NCBI RefSeq assembly: GCF_030863805.1
Contig: NZ_CP132957.1
Span: forward strand, 248,001 to 312,000
Direction: 5' to 3'
Source of the DNA: Kineothrix sp. MB12-C1
GTDB taxonomy: Bacteria; Bacillota; Clostridia; Lachnospirales; Lachnospiraceae
DNA length: 64,000 bases
Part shown: piece by piece, positions 1 through 8,034 of the stretch
Numbering within the stretch: position 1 is the first letter of the stretch
How the letters are laid out: each line of letters starts with the position of its first letter
Made by a program: the position numbers and the translations under genes
Notes under the pieces: model-generated
The model's input: only the letters and a program-made list of their open reading frames with translations
Told to the model about the DNA's origin: nothing
Database searches by the model: none

Positions 1-623
1 CTAATATTTTTCCTTACTTCTAGTTTGTCTCCGCCCTGTACCACTACGACCACTCCTTCTATAACAGGCTGCAGTGTTTTTACTACATAAGGAACATTTC
101 CTACACCACTCTCCTCTACATATACCGTTTCCTCCTGGAAAGAGTCTTCTTGCATAATTCGGCTCCCCCCCTGAGCATCCTTCTCTTGTGTACTGCTTCT
201 TGTCTCAGGTATATCTTTTTCCACCACCTTTTCTTTAGAAGCGCTCACTGTTACAATTACCTTTGCCTTACCGGCCCCCTCCATTACAGAGATTATCTGT
301 TCTAATTTATTCTCAAGATACTTCTCATATGACTCCGCATCCTCATTTCCTGCCTCCCAATTCTCATATTCGCCTGCTTCCATCGGAATTTCCCCTGCCT
401 TCTCCTTTGTTATCTGTGTATCTTCTATCTTATCTGCATTGGATTTTGCACCGCTCATATTCCATAGTCCGGCTGCCCCCTCGCTTTTCTTCGACGTTTC
501 TGTGGGAAGAGCAATAATAATCAAAAGAATTCCTACTAAAATGAAAATAACAAACTGTTCCTTCCCCAGCCTCTTTCCTGCCTTAAGTCGCAAAAGTAAG
601 CTATCTTTGTTCTCTCCCCCCAT
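1..623 (-). CDS. spoIIIAG: Stage III sporulation protein AG, 3' end beyond window
   Basis: Component of the SpoIIIA-SpoIIQ channel that links mother cell and forespore; AG forms a ring in the intermembrane space. The frame opens at ATG 623 and stays open to base 1, so about 207 residues are visible and the C-terminus lies outside the window. The N-terminus is short and basic, followed by one hydrophobic segment at about residues 23-40, then a charged linker and the start of a ring-building domain (KAKVIVTVSASKE around residue 120, then a VVVVVQGG stretch near the window edge). It starts 3 bases after the spoIIIAF stop, so it is a co-transcribed operon member. Position and architecture make the call secure. 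Confidence 0.88.
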   Translation of the reverse strand, partial: MGGENKDSLLLRLKAGKRLGKEQFVIFILVGILLIIIALPTETSKKSEGAAGLWNMSGAKSNADKIEDTQITKEKAGEIPMEAGEYENWEAGNEDAESYEKYLENKLEQIISVMEGAGKAKVIVTVSASKEKVVEKDIPETRSSTQEKDAQGGSRIMQEDSFQEETVYVEESGVGNVPYVVKTLQPVIEGVVVVVQGGDKLEVRKNI

Positions 624-625
624 AT

Positions 626-1315
626 CTATCTCACCTCCAAATATTCCTCATCCACTCCTAACAAAATACAAAATTCCTTTTTCATCGCCCCTATCACAGG
701 GGATTTCTCCATATCTTTACTCCCTTGTCCATCTCCTGCCTCTTCATCCGCACCTATTTCCACCTTTATGCCTATTCCATCGCTTATTGTAATTGCTTCC
801 ACTGCCGTACTCTTATCTATCGATACGCTATCTCCCTCTCCTGCCGCTTCCGCCGTCTCAGCTCTTGAAGAAACCTTGAGCACAAACCCCGGAGGTTCCT
901 CCCGGAATAATACTTCATCAATACCATATCCATATCCTTGTGCCGTACCCTGCAGCTTTTGTTTTACTTCTTCCTGTAAAAGTCCTCTTATCTTTTCTTT
1001 CTCTTCTTCCTCTGCACCGCCGAGAGCAGAGCCCGTTCCATTTTTTTCATAAAATATTTCCGCACCATCTATTCCTTTTTCTATGGCTGATTCCATATCT
1101 TCTTGGAATGCGAGAATACTTCTTTCCATTTCTCCACTTTCTGCTCCCAGAAGCAAGGATCTGATCGGAACAATGAACTGAGCCAGTATCATAATCCCCA
1201 CTAACACTTTAATATATTTCTCATAAGATTTCTCCGCCGCAAAATATATAAGGCTCTGTGCACATATCATAAAAATTCCAATACTTTTCATAAATTCCAA
1301 AAGGGTATATCCCAT
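626..1315 (-). CDS. spoIIIAF: Stage III sporulation protein AF
   Basis: Membrane protein of the SpoIIIA complex needed for sigma-G activity in the engulfed forespore. 229 residues from ATG 1315. An in-frame GTG two codons upstream is possible, but the AAGGGG motif is spaced 8 nt from the ATG and only 3 nt from the GTG. Two N-terminal membrane segments (about residues 5-25 and 33-52) are followed by a soluble acidic domain rich in Glu and Ala, the family layout. The ribosome binding site lies in the end of spoIIIAE, whose TGA (1318-1320) is two bases from this start, which suggests translational coupling. Confidence 0.92.
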   Translation of the reverse strand: MGYTLLEFMKSIGIFMICAQSLIYFAAEKSYEKYIKVLVGIMILAQFIVPIRSLLLGAESGEMERSILAFQEDMESAIEKGIDGAEIFYEKNGTGSALGGAEEEEKEKIRGLLQEEVKQKLQGTAQGYGYGIDEVLFREEPPGFVLKVSSRAETAEAAGEGDSVSIDKSTAVEAITISDGIGIKVEIGADEEAGDGQGSKDMEKSPVIGAMKKEFCILLGVDEEYLEVR

Positions 1316-1317
1316 AA

Positions 1318-2508
1318 TCACATCCCCTTGCCCGTAGTATATGCCGCAATAGCAATTGTAATCATAAATAATGCCACCGAAGTGAAGGTTGTCCGGAATA
1401 AAAGCAAGCTTCCATCCCCTACTCTATCCGTGCATCCTGTAATCCGTTTGTCGCTGACAATTCCCGCAAGAGCTGCACTTCCCTTTATCATACAGGCGAT
1501 TACAAAAAGCTTCGCCAAAGGTATCAGACAGATGGCAAGCAAGAGCAAAAGCATGAGAACTCCGATACTATTTTTAATAAGAACTGCAGAGCCTATCATC
1601 ATTTCGGTTATCCCTTCCGCAAGGTTACCGATTCCCGGAATAACTGAAATCGCTTTCTTTACCGAAGAAGCTTTCAGCGAATCTATAACAGGTGTTATCA
1701 TTGATTGGAACAGGCCAAATCCCGTAATCGCCCCCATCGCTACTTTAAGCCCGAGTATAATTCCCTTTTTCAGAAATTCAAGCAAGAGAGTAAGCCGTTC
1801 TTCTGCCCATATTCCATTCATCAATGCCATAAGCACATAACTGTATATAAGAGGTATCATAATAAATAACAATAGTTTTTCTACTGCATACACTAAAAAT
1901 AACGTGAATTGATAGTAAGCAGTAGCTGTCATAACTCCCGATGCAGCCCCTACCGCCATAAAGTAGGTAGGAATGAACATTTTAATAAATAATACAATCG
2001 ACTCCACCGTATCCGCTGCAATTGCTGCCGCAGCCAGAAAGGACCTCATCAATACGGCCATCAAAAGAAGATAGAGAAAATAAAAACCGATATCCGCAAT
2101 TTGATGGTTCTTAAAGATATCCGAGAAGTTGGAGAATAATGCGGATAAAATACCGAGCACCAAAATAGAAACAAAAATATGCCTCATTGCCGATAGCTCA
2201 GCTCCCAGTTTTCCCTTGATTCCATCCCAGAGCAGCTTAATTGCCTCTCCGATCTTCCCTTGTATAATCTTCGATAATAATTCCTTCACATCGAATTCAT
2301 AATCTGGCAAAAGACGCCCTAATTGCTGAGAGATTTCCCCCATTCCATAATCCCCCCATAGAGTACTAAAGTCTGTTATAATCTCTGCAGCATGTACCTG
2401 CTGACCCGAGAAGAAAAAAATGGTAAGTGCGAGTACCATCCCTGCTACTATCTTCTTTACGCCCAAGCGTTTCCGCATCCTTGCTCCCCTTGTTCTCTTC
2501 TTTTTCAT
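1318..2508 (-). CDS. spoIIIAE: Stage III sporulation protein AE
   Basis: Polytopic membrane protein of the SpoIIIA channel. I set the start at ATG 2508, giving 396 residues, because AGCAGGTGTGAA lies just upstream and an N-terminal signal peptide follows (basic MKKKRTRGARMRKR, hydrophobic stretch, VHAAE cleavage-like site near residue 40). The frame extends about 53 codons upstream, but that would overlap spoIIIAD. After a soluble segment there are about six to eight hydrophobic helices to the C-terminus, as in the family. It sits between spoIIIAD (20-nt gap) and spoIIIAF (2-nt gap). Confidence 0.93.
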   Translation of the reverse strand: MKKKRTRGARMRKRLGVKKIVAGMVLALTIFFFSGQQVHAAEIITDFSTLWGDYGMGEISQQLGRLLPDYEFDVKELLSKIIQGKIGEAIKLLWDGIKGKLGAELSAMRHIFVSILVLGILSALFSNFSDIFKNHQIADIGFYFLYLLLMAVLMRSFLAAAAIAADTVESIVLFIKMFIPTYFMAVGAASGVMTATAYYQFTLFLVYAVEKLLLFIMIPLIYSYVLMALMNGIWAEERLTLLLEFLKKGIILGLKVAMGAITGFGLFQSMITPVIDSLKASSVKKAISVIPGIGNLAEGITEMMIGSAVLIKNSIGVLMLLLLLAICLIPLAKLFVIACMIKGSAALAGIVSDKRITGCTDRVGDGSLLLFRTTFTSVALFMITIAIAAYTTGKGM

Positions 2509-2528
2509 TTCACACCTGCTCTTTTCCC

Positions 2529-2915
2529 CTAGCCTGATATTTCCTGAATACTTTGAATAATTGCCAGCAATACCGGCATTCCTGCAATTAATACCGATAG
2601 TTTCCCGAAGATTTCTACTTGTCCGGCTATTGAAGAATAGCCGGCATCTTTGCAGATTCCCGCACAAAATTCACAGATATAGGTAATCCCTATTACCTTT
2701 AATAAGATACGAAAATAGGCGTTGTCCGAATTTAAATACTGTTTAAGCTCTCCCATACCATTTAGAAAAGAGCCAAGTCCCGATATTGCATAGGAAAAAA
2801 TAATCAGGCATACGGCAAACCCGATATACAATCCGTATTCCTGTTTGCCCGATTTAAACTGTAAGGCTATCATAACACCCGTTATTCCCAACAAACTGAT
2901 TTTAAATACGTCCAT
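2529..2915 (-). CDS. spoIIIAD: Stage III sporulation protein AD
   Basis: Small polytopic membrane protein of the SpoIIIA complex, 128 residues, the usual family size. It starts MDVFKISLLGITGVMIA and has several hydrophobic helices. The CEFCAGICKDAGYSSIAGQVE segment around residues 80-100 is a well-kept family region. SpoIIIAC and SpoIIIAD are related to each other, and the D protein looks like a doubled C unit. The ribosome binding site is AGAAAGG. It lies 13 nt downstream of spoIIIAC and 20 nt upstream of spoIIIAE. Confidence 0.93.
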   Translation of the reverse strand: MDVFKISLLGITGVMIALQFKSGKQEYGLYIGFAVCLIIFSYAISGLGSFLNGMGELKQYLNSDNAYFRILLKVIGITYICEFCAGICKDAGYSSIAGQVEIFGKLSVLIAGMPVLLAIIQSIQEISG

Positions 2916-2929
2916 CTTATTATGCCTTT

Positions 2930-3124
2930 CTATAATTCGAACAGATTCTGAATCAACATAAATAAATCATAGATATATGGAACGATCCATGTCAAAACAA
3001 GTATTAGCCCTGCCAAACTGATTAGAAACGCATGCTCTTCTCTTCCACTATGCTTTAATATCTGACCCAAAATTGTTATCAAAATTCCTACTGCCGCAAT
3101 TTTAAACATTAGACTAACGCCCAT
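2930..3124 (-). CDS. spoIIIAC: Stage III sporulation protein AC
   Basis: 64-residue double-spanning membrane protein of the sporulation channel. Two hydrophobic helices (about residues 4-21 and 33-50) flank the polar turn LKHSGREEHAF, which is characteristic of the family. It starts at ATG 3124 behind AAGGGGG. It is short enough to be missed by automatic callers, but its place between spoIIIAB and spoIIIAD leaves little doubt. Confidence 0.93.
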   Translation of the reverse strand: MGVSLMFKIAAVGILITILGQILKHSGREEHAFLISLAGLILVLTWIVPYIYDLFMLIQNLFEL

Positions 3125-3144
3125 AGTTCCCCCTTATGTATCGG

Positions 3145-3663
3145 TCAGAGCAGTATAATGACGGCGAGCAGACCGCCCATTATACTTAGACTCATAATCA
3201 CCTTACTTTTATTTGCAATCTCTTCTTCCAGCCGCTTTACTTCCAGTCCCAGACGGTGTAGATATTGCGCAAACGCCTTTGACTGCATTTCTCCATCCAT
3301 ATATCCCACACAATCGCCGAAATCCATACACACCTTTTTATCCGCTTTAGAAAGAACCGTCTCCTTTAGACATTCTTCCATATGCCTCTTCCATATTTCT
3401 GAAAAGGAACAACCATTATTCATTGCCATTTCTTCATAGACCCCTTCAAGTGCTTTCCGGTATGGTTCCTTACTTCTTGCAGCAATTCTTCTGCATGCCT
3501 CCGGCAAAGATGCTTTGCTGTAGGTAATTTCATTTTGCAGCATTTTAAAAATCTGTTCCCATTGATAAAGAGCACTTAATCGTTCTTTCATCCGGCCTCT
3601 TAAGGTCCAACCAAAGCCGATACTTCCTCCCATCAGACATAAGATTCCTATTATTCGTAACAT
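3145..3663 (-). CDS. spoIIIAB: Stage III sporulation protein AB
   Basis: 172-residue protein of the SpoIIIA complex. An N-terminal hydrophobic helix (residues 3-21) and a C-terminal one (about 155-171) bracket an alpha-helical cytoplasmic domain with conserved Cys-Arg-Arg in the PEACRRIAARSKEPYR region. The fold resembles type II secretion GspF-like proteins, which fits its expected role next to the ATPase SpoIIIAA. It starts at ATG 3663 behind TAGGAG, 13 nt inside the end of spoIIIAA, so translation is probably coupled. Confidence 0.93.
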   Translation of the reverse strand: MLRIIGILCLMGGSIGFGWTLRGRMKERLSALYQWEQIFKMLQNEITYSKASLPEACRRIAARSKEPYRKALEGVYEEMAMNNGCSFSEIWKRHMEECLKETVLSKADKKVCMDFGDCVGYMDGEMQSKAFAQYLHRLGLEVKRLEEEIANKSKVIMSLSIMGGLLAVIILL

Positions 3664-4601
3664 AACGCAAAACTCCTATCATAAATTGCTTTTACCATGC
3701 ATTTCCCCTTTACTTTACCGAGTAAAATATAACGCCCAAATACTTTCTGTTCTCTGATATCTGTCAAAAAATTCTTATGCATTGCATCCTCTAGGGAGTC
3801 TCCGTGTACCGTTGCAATGATTCTACTCCCTGAACGCATTACCTGATAAACAGCTTTCATATCCTCTTCACATCCAAGCTCGTCTACCGCTACCGCCTTA
3901 GGAGCCATAGAACGAATCATCATCATCATTCCGAGTACCTTCGGGCAGCCATCCAGAATATCTGTCCGCATCCCTATATCATTCTGAGGTCGTCCCAAAT
4001 AACTTCCCGCAAGCTCCGAACGTTCATCCACTACCCCTACATTCATCCCTTTTGCATAACGATTGCCATCGGAAACCTGTCGTATCATGTCGCGAAGTAA
4101 GGTTGTCTTACCGCAGCCCGGAGGCGAAATCAACAGGGTATCCAATAATTTCCCATCCTCATAGATATAAGGGAGGACCCCGTCAGCAGCTCCTTTAATT
4201 TCATGAGAAATACGTACATTCATATAGCCGATATGCTTCATATTACGTATCTTTCCTTCTTCTTGCAAGATAACCTGTCCGGCTAGTCCAATACGATGCC
4301 CGCCAGGAATAGTAAGAAATCCCTGCCTGATCTCATCAGCAAAAGCATAGAGGGAGTATTCACATATATGATTTAAGATTGCTTCCATATCCCTCTCCGA
4401 TATAAGGACTGATTTCTCGTGTTCTTCAGTCAGTTCTCCATCATCGCCTAGATACCATTCTTTATTATCCGATATAATTATAATTTCTTTGCCTATGCGC
4501 AGCCTAATCTCCTGCAAATTATCCGGCGCTGCGGCTACCTTTCGCCATCTCTCCCTCATATAATCAGGAAAAATATGAAGTATTTCTTCACTTCCGGCCA
4601 T
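3651..4601 (-). CDS. spoIIIAA: Stage III sporulation protein AA, ATPase
   Basis: Cytoplasmic AAA-type ATPase that powers the SpoIIIA-SpoIIQ channel and is related to secretion ATPases. 316 residues. The Walker A motif PGCGKTTL is at residues 161-168, and a Walker B-like VVDERSE segment at about 200, followed by the conserved DELG motif (VAVDELG) at about 240. It starts at ATG 4601 behind GAGGAGG. It is the first gene of the operon, and the promoter should lie in the hairpin-rich stretch upstream (4602-4952). In relatives a sigma-E promoter drives the operon; I could not place one with confidence. Confidence 0.95.
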   Translation of the reverse strand: MAGSEEILHIFPDYMRERWRKVAAAPDNLQEIRLRIGKEIIIISDNKEWYLGDDGELTEEHEKSVLISERDMEAILNHICEYSLYAFADEIRQGFLTIPGGHRIGLAGQVILQEEGKIRNMKHIGYMNVRISHEIKGAADGVLPYIYEDGKLLDTLLISPPGCGKTTLLRDMIRQVSDGNRYAKGMNVGVVDERSELAGSYLGRPQNDIGMRTDILDGCPKVLGMMMMIRSMAPKAVAVDELGCEEDMKAVYQVMRSGSRIIATVHGDSLEDAMHKNFLTDIREQKVFGRYILLGKVKGKCMVKAIYDRSFALCYE

Positions 4602-4678
4602 ATTTCCTCCTCTCTGTTCTTTAATTATTCCCTTATCTCAATATATGAGTTGTTGTCCAAGTTATTCCAACTATTTTG

Positions 4679-4705
4679 GTAACTGTTCAGTGCCCTCACA
4701 GTTAC
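4679..4705. repeat. Dispersed hairpin repeat, copy A
   Basis: 27-nt hairpin: arms GTAACTGT (4679-4686) and ACAGTTAC (4698-4705) form 8 perfect pairs around an 11-nt loop TCAGTGCCCTC. The same element with the same loop pattern occurs at 11199-11225 (opposite orientation, 3 differences) and 47284-47310 (same orientation, 4 differences). Homology to the 47 kb copy extends to 4730. This copy lies in the spacer between spoIIIAA and the plus-strand glycyl-radical gene. Confidence 0.75.
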
Positions 4706-4818
4706 ATGCGAAAATCCATTAAAGTCACCTCCGGTGATGGGATTTTCACCTGCTTTTCCACGTTATTCTTGCGGTCAGCGCAGTAAATGCGCAGACCTAC
4801 AAAATAGCTACCTATTTT
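4706..4818. other. Chain of three further hairpins in the spoIIIAA/grcA spacer
   Basis: Three inverted repeats follow the repeat at 4679-4705. The first pairs 4710-4717 with 4740-4747 (GAAAATCC/GGATTTTC) and has an inner TCACC/GGTGA stem at 4725-4737. The second pairs 4773-4782 with 4788-4797 (GGTCAGCGCA/TGCGCAGACC, one A-A mismatch). The third pairs 4801-4807 with 4812-4818 (AAAATAG/CTATTTT). None ends in a clear U tract on either strand. No gene can be supported in 4602-4952. A short minus-strand frame, GGAGGTGA then ATG-GAT-TTT-CGC-ATG-TAA, ends within the repeat. Confidence 0.6.
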
Positions 4819-4854
4819 GTATCAAAAAAAATACACTTCTTTTTATAATTACCA

Positions 4855-4883
4855 TGGACATTATCCTTCATGGATGATAATAT
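4855..4883 (+). promoter_or_regulatory. Candidate sigma-A promoter for the glycyl-radical gene
   Basis: TGGACA at 4855-4860, 17 bases, then TAATAT at 4878-4883, followed by very AT-rich DNA up to the start codon at 4953. An imperfect inverted repeat (TTATCC/GGATGATAA) lies in the spacer. Placement is by eye. A TATAAT three bases further on is an alternative -10. Confidence 0.45.
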
Positions 4884-4952
4884 AATACTATAATTATTAG
4901 TAACAATTACTATTATTAATAGAATAATATATGATTTTAAGGAGGAATTTTT

Positions 4953-5192
4953 ATGACAAACTCAGCTCAAATTGATAACCTGGTAAGCTTATTGGATGGA
5001 TATGCAGAAAAAGGCGGCCATCACCTGAATGTAAATGTATTGAACAAAGATACTCTTCTGGATGCACAAAAACACCCTGAAAAATATCCCCAACTCACAA
5101 TCCGTGTCAGCGGTTATGCCGTTAACTTCATTAAACTCACACCTGAGCAGCAAAATGACGTTATCAGCAGAACCTTCCACGAATCCGTTTAA
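4953..5192 (+). CDS. grcA: Stand-alone glycyl-radical protein, GrcA-like
   Basis: 79-residue protein matching the C-terminal end of pyruvate formate-lyase. It has the helix NLVSLLDGY, then the conserved HHLNVNVLN segment, PEKYPQLT, and the glycyl-radical motif RVSGYAV with its Gly near residue 51, then the [11 protein letters not shown] tail. The family (E. coli GrcA/YfiD, phage T4 Y06I) supplies a fresh radical domain to pyruvate formate-lyase whose own Gly loop was cut by oxygen. This one is shorter than GrcA (127 residues) and close to a bare radical domain. RBS AAGGAGG. It is the only plus-strand gene in the window, is monocistronic, and ends in a strong terminator. The activity is inferred from the motif. 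It could also be a remnant that became a spare part. Confidence 0.85.
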   Translation: MTNSAQIDNLVSLLDGYAEKGGHHLNVNVLNKDTLLDAQKHPEKYPQLTIRVSGYAVNFIKLTPEQQNDVISRTFHESV

Positions 5193-5219
5193 AAGACTCT
5201 TTTATAAAGTAGAACCACA

Positions 5220-5255
5220 AAAAAGCTTGTCGTACGAAAGTACGACAAGCTTTTT
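5220..5255. terminator. Bidirectional terminator between grcA-like gene and pnp
   Basis: A perfect 16-bp stem (5220-5235 with 5240-5255), loop GAAA, with A-rich 5' and T-rich 3' ends so that it reads as an intrinsic terminator on both strands. It lies between the convergent ends of the glycyl-radical gene (5192) and pnp (5276). Confidence 0.92.
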
Positions 5256-5275
5256 ATTTCTACTGCTTTTGTTTT

Positions 5276-7384
5276 TTAAACTACATCCTGTGCTACATCT
5301 TTCATAGAGAAGCTCATTCTTCCCATCTTGTCTTTTCCAAGGCATACTACATTCACCTTATCGCCAAGTGTAAGCACATCTTCCACTCTATTCACTCTTT
5401 CCTTAGAAATTTTAGAAATGTGAACCATTCCTTCTTTTCCGGGAGCGAACTCTACAAAGGCACCAAATTCTTTGATGCTTACAACTGTACCTTTGAAAAT
5501 CTGTCCTTCTGCTACATCGGTAGTAATAATTTTAATCATTTCTACCGCTTTATCCATCATCTCTCCATCAGTACCGCATACAGATACTTTACCGTCATCT
5601 GTAATATCTATTTTCACACCTGTACGAGCGATAATCTCATTGATGGTCTTTCCACGCTGTCCTACTACATCACCAATCTTTTCAGGGTCGATTTGAACGG
5701 AAATAATCTTCGGTGCATATTGACCTACTTCTTTTCTAGGTTCCGCAATTGCAGGAATCATAACATCATTTAAGATATATTCTCTCGCTTCCTTCGTTCT
5801 GCGAATTGCTTCCTCTACGATAGGTCTGGTCAAACCGTGAATCTTAATATCCATCTGAATCGCAGTAATACCATCATGGGTACCTGCCACTTTAAAGTCC
5901 ATATCTCCGAAAAAGTCTTCCAGACCTTGAATATCTGTAAGAACGATATAATCCTCGTCACCGCCTTCTCCTGTTACCAATCCACAAGAAATACCCGCTA
6001 CCGGCTTCTTAATCGGCACACCTGCCGCCATAAGGGACATGGTGGAAGCACAGATTGCTGCCTGAGAGGTAGAACCGTTAGATTCGAAAGTCTCAGATAC
6101 GGTACGGATTGCATACGGGAATTCCTCTTCGGAAGGAAGTACAGGAATTAATGCTTTCTCAGCCAAAGCACCATGGCCAATTTCACGACGTCCCGGTCCT
6201 CTGCTAGGTCTTGTCTCACCTACGGAATAAGAAGGGAAATTATAGTGATGCATATATCTCTTATTTACTTCATTTTCATCCAAACCATCGATTCTTTGCA
6301 TATCGGATAAAGGTGCTAAAGTGGTAACCGTACAAATCTGTGTCTGTCCACGTGTGAACATTGCAGATCCGTGCACTCTGGGAATTAAATCCACTTCTGC
6401 TGCAAGATGACGTATCTGTGTGATTTCACGGCCATCGGGACGCTTCTGATCCTTTAAGATCATCTTACGAACAGTCTTTTTCTCATATTGATAAATCGCT
6501 TCTCCGAGAATAGCAAGCCATTCTTCCTTCTCTGCAAAAGCTTCTTCCAATTTCGCTGTGATATTTCTTATATTTTCTTCACGTACCTGCTTCTCATCAG
6601 TAAATACTGCTGCTTCCATATCTTCCGGTGTCACGATTTCCTTCATCGCTGCAAACATTTCATCCGGGATCGCACAACTTGTATATCCGTGTTTAGCTTT
6701 TCCTACTTCTGCAACCATCTGATTGATAAATGCGATTAAAGTCTGATTCACTTCATGAGCCATATAAATGGCTTCAATCATTTTTTCTTCCTGGATTTCA
6801 TTTGCACCGGCTTCTATCATAATTACTTTTTCACTTGTGGAAGCTACCGTCAAGTTAAGATCTCCAACTTTCCACTGCTCCTGAGACGGATTGACAATGA
6901 GCTCCCCATCGATCATACCAATCTGTGTCGTAGCACAAGGACCGTCGAAAGGAATATCAGAAATACTCGTTGCAATAGCGGAACCAATCATAGCTACCAA
7001 CTCCGGACGGCAAGAAGGGTCTACTGCCATTACCATATTATTCAAAGTCACATCATTCCTGTAATCCTTAGGAAAGAGCGGACGCATCGGTCTATCGATA
7101 ACACGGCTTGTCAGAACAGAGTTCTCAGACGCCTTTCCTTCTCTTTTGTTGAATCCGCCCGGAATCTTTCCTACTGAATATAACTTCTCTTCATATTCCA
7201 CGCTAAGCGGGAAGAAATCAATTCCTTCCCTTGGCTTCTCAGAAGCCGTTGCTGTACAAAGTACCGTTGTCTCGCCATACTGCATAAATGCGCAGCCGTT
7301 GGCTTGTTTGCCTACTCTGCCTACATCAACGCGCAGAGTTCTTCCGGCAAGATCCATTGTAAAAGTCTTATAATTCTTTTCCAT
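5276..7384 (-). CDS. pnp: Polynucleotide phosphorylase
   Basis: Phosphorolytic 3'-5' exoribonuclease, 702 residues, the usual length. Two RNase PH domains (about residues 10-145 and 320-455, the second with the phosphate-binding region ESNGSTSQAAICA), a KH domain (about 555-615, VGQRGKTINEII) and a C-terminal S1 domain (about 622-692, GTVVSIKEFGAFVEF). It starts at ATG 7384 behind AAGGAG. It lies directly downstream of rpsO as in many bacteria. A long hairpin in its leader (7463-7549) is a candidate site for autoregulation. Transcription ends at 5220-5255. Confidence 0.98.
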   Translation of the reverse strand: MEKNYKTFTMDLAGRTLRVDVGRVGKQANGCAFMQYGETTVLCTATASEKPREGIDFFPLSVEYEEKLYSVGKIPGGFNKREGKASENSVLTSRVIDRPMRPLFPKDYRNDVTLNNMVMAVDPSCRPELVAMIGSAIATSISDIPFDGPCATTQIGMIDGELIVNPSQEQWKVGDLNLTVASTSEKVIMIEAGANEIQEEKMIEAIYMAHEVNQTLIAFINQMVAEVGKAKHGYTSCAIPDEMFAAMKEIVTPEDMEAAVFTDEKQVREENIRNITAKLEEAFAEKEEWLAILGEAIYQYEKKTVRKMILKDQKRPDGREITQIRHLAAEVDLIPRVHGSAMFTRGQTQICTVTTLAPLSDMQRIDGLDENEVNKRYMHHYNFPSYSVGETRPSRGPGRREIGHGALAEKALIPVLPSEEEFPYAIRTVSETFESNGSTSQAAICASTMSLMAAGVPIKKPVAGISCGLVTGEGGDEDYIVLTDIQGLEDFFGDMDFKVAGTHDGITAIQMDIKIHGLTRPIVEEAIRRTKEAREYILNDVMIPAIAEPRKEVGQYAPKIISVQIDPEKIGDVVGQRGKTINEIIARTGVKIDITDDGKVSVCGTDGEMMDKAVEMIKIITTDVAEGQIFKGTVVSIKEFGAFVEFAPGKEGMVHISKISKERVNRVEDVLTLGDKVNVVCLGKDKMGRMSFSMKDVAQDVV

Positions 7385-7462
7385 CTACTCTTTTCTCCTT
7401 TTGCTTTTTGCAGTTTAAAAATAAATTTTTAAACTTTTTGATTTTTTATAATAATGAAAAGG

Positions 7463-7549
7463 CAAGAGAGACCGAAACTACTGATGTATCCTCGATACCG
7501 CTATATTTCTTTATCGAATGCACATCAGTGGTCTCGGAACCTTCTCTCT
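7463..7549 (-). promoter_or_regulatory. Long double-stranded leader upstream of pnp
   Basis: In the minus-strand transcript, 7522-7549 pairs with 7464-7487: the CCGAGACCACTGATGT arm faces ACATCAGTAGTTTCGG with two G-U pairs, extended by an AGAGAG/CTCTCT outer stem with a bulge and an inner TATCG/CGATA stem (7512-7516 with 7493-7497). There is no U tract, so it does not look like a terminator. In E. coli a leader stem of pnp is cut by RNase III and then degraded by PNPase. The same position here suggests the same logic, but that is inference. Confidence 0.65.
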
Positions 7550-7582
7550 ACCTTTTGTTACTGAAGCTTAATTTTTATCGTT

Positions 7583-7613
7583 AAAAAGACGGACACTTAA
7601 CCTTTCAGTCCGT
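7583..7613 (-). terminator. Terminator after rpsO
   Basis: On the minus strand ACGGAC (7613-7608) pairs with GTCCGT (7594-7589) and is followed by a C and five T residues. The stem is short (6 bp), so termination may be partial and allow read-through into pnp. Confidence 0.6.
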
Positions 7614-7637
7614 ATCCGCCTTCTTCCATCTTCATAA

Positions 7638-7904
7638 TTACTTTCTGAGTCCAAGTCTTTCAATCAGAGCACGATATCTTTCGATTTCAGAATCTTTCAA
7701 ATAACCGAGCAGACCACGTCTCTGACCAACCATTTTAAGAAGACCTCTTCTTGAGTGGTGGTCCTTCGGATTCTCTTTCAAGTGCTCAGTAAGCTCCTGA
7801 ATTCTTGCAGTGAGAACTGCAACCTGAACTTCGGGTGAACCTGTATCACCTTCTGATCTTGCATATTCTTTGATAATTGCTGTTTTCTTTTCCTTTGAAA
7901 TCAT
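7638..7904 (-). CDS. rpsO: 30S ribosomal protein S15
   Basis: Primary 16S rRNA-binding protein of the small subunit platform, 88 residues, standard length. It carries the family landmarks [26 protein letters not shown] and the LGLRK end. It starts at ATG 7904 behind AGAAGGAGG. It has its own promoter (7995-8023) and a leader of about 80 nt with paired GC-rich stretches (GGGACGACTCCGACCC), where S15 feedback control is plausible. pnp lies downstream after a weak terminator. Confidence 0.98.
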   Translation of the reverse strand: MISKEKKTAIIKEYARSEGDTGSPEVQVAVLTARIQELTEHLKENPKDHHSRRGLLKMVGQRRGLLGYLKDSEIERYRALIERLGLRK

Positions 7905-7994
7905 TTGATTTCCTCCTTCTTTTCATACACCGGATACTAAGAATGGGTCGGAGTCGTCCCTTATCTGAGCATCGGTACTATTTCATACTTTGCT

Positions 7995-8023
7995 ATTTTA
8001 CCACATTTTATTCTTCATGTAAA
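7995..8023 (-). promoter_or_regulatory. Promoter of rpsO
   Basis: TTTACA (8023-8018), 17 bases, TAAAAT (8000-7995) on the minus strand. It lies just after the stop of the NlpC/P60 gene and about 85 nt before the expected rpsO start region. Confidence 0.7.
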
Positions 8024-8034
8024 TACCGAAAAAT

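Noticed and set aside
4706-4745. Five-codon frame with GGAGGTGA and ATG (MDFRM) as a regulatory leader peptide of spoIIIAA
   Set aside because: It ends about 95 bases before spoIIIAA with no partner terminator/antiterminator pair. The similarity to the GH38 end is a simpler explanation.
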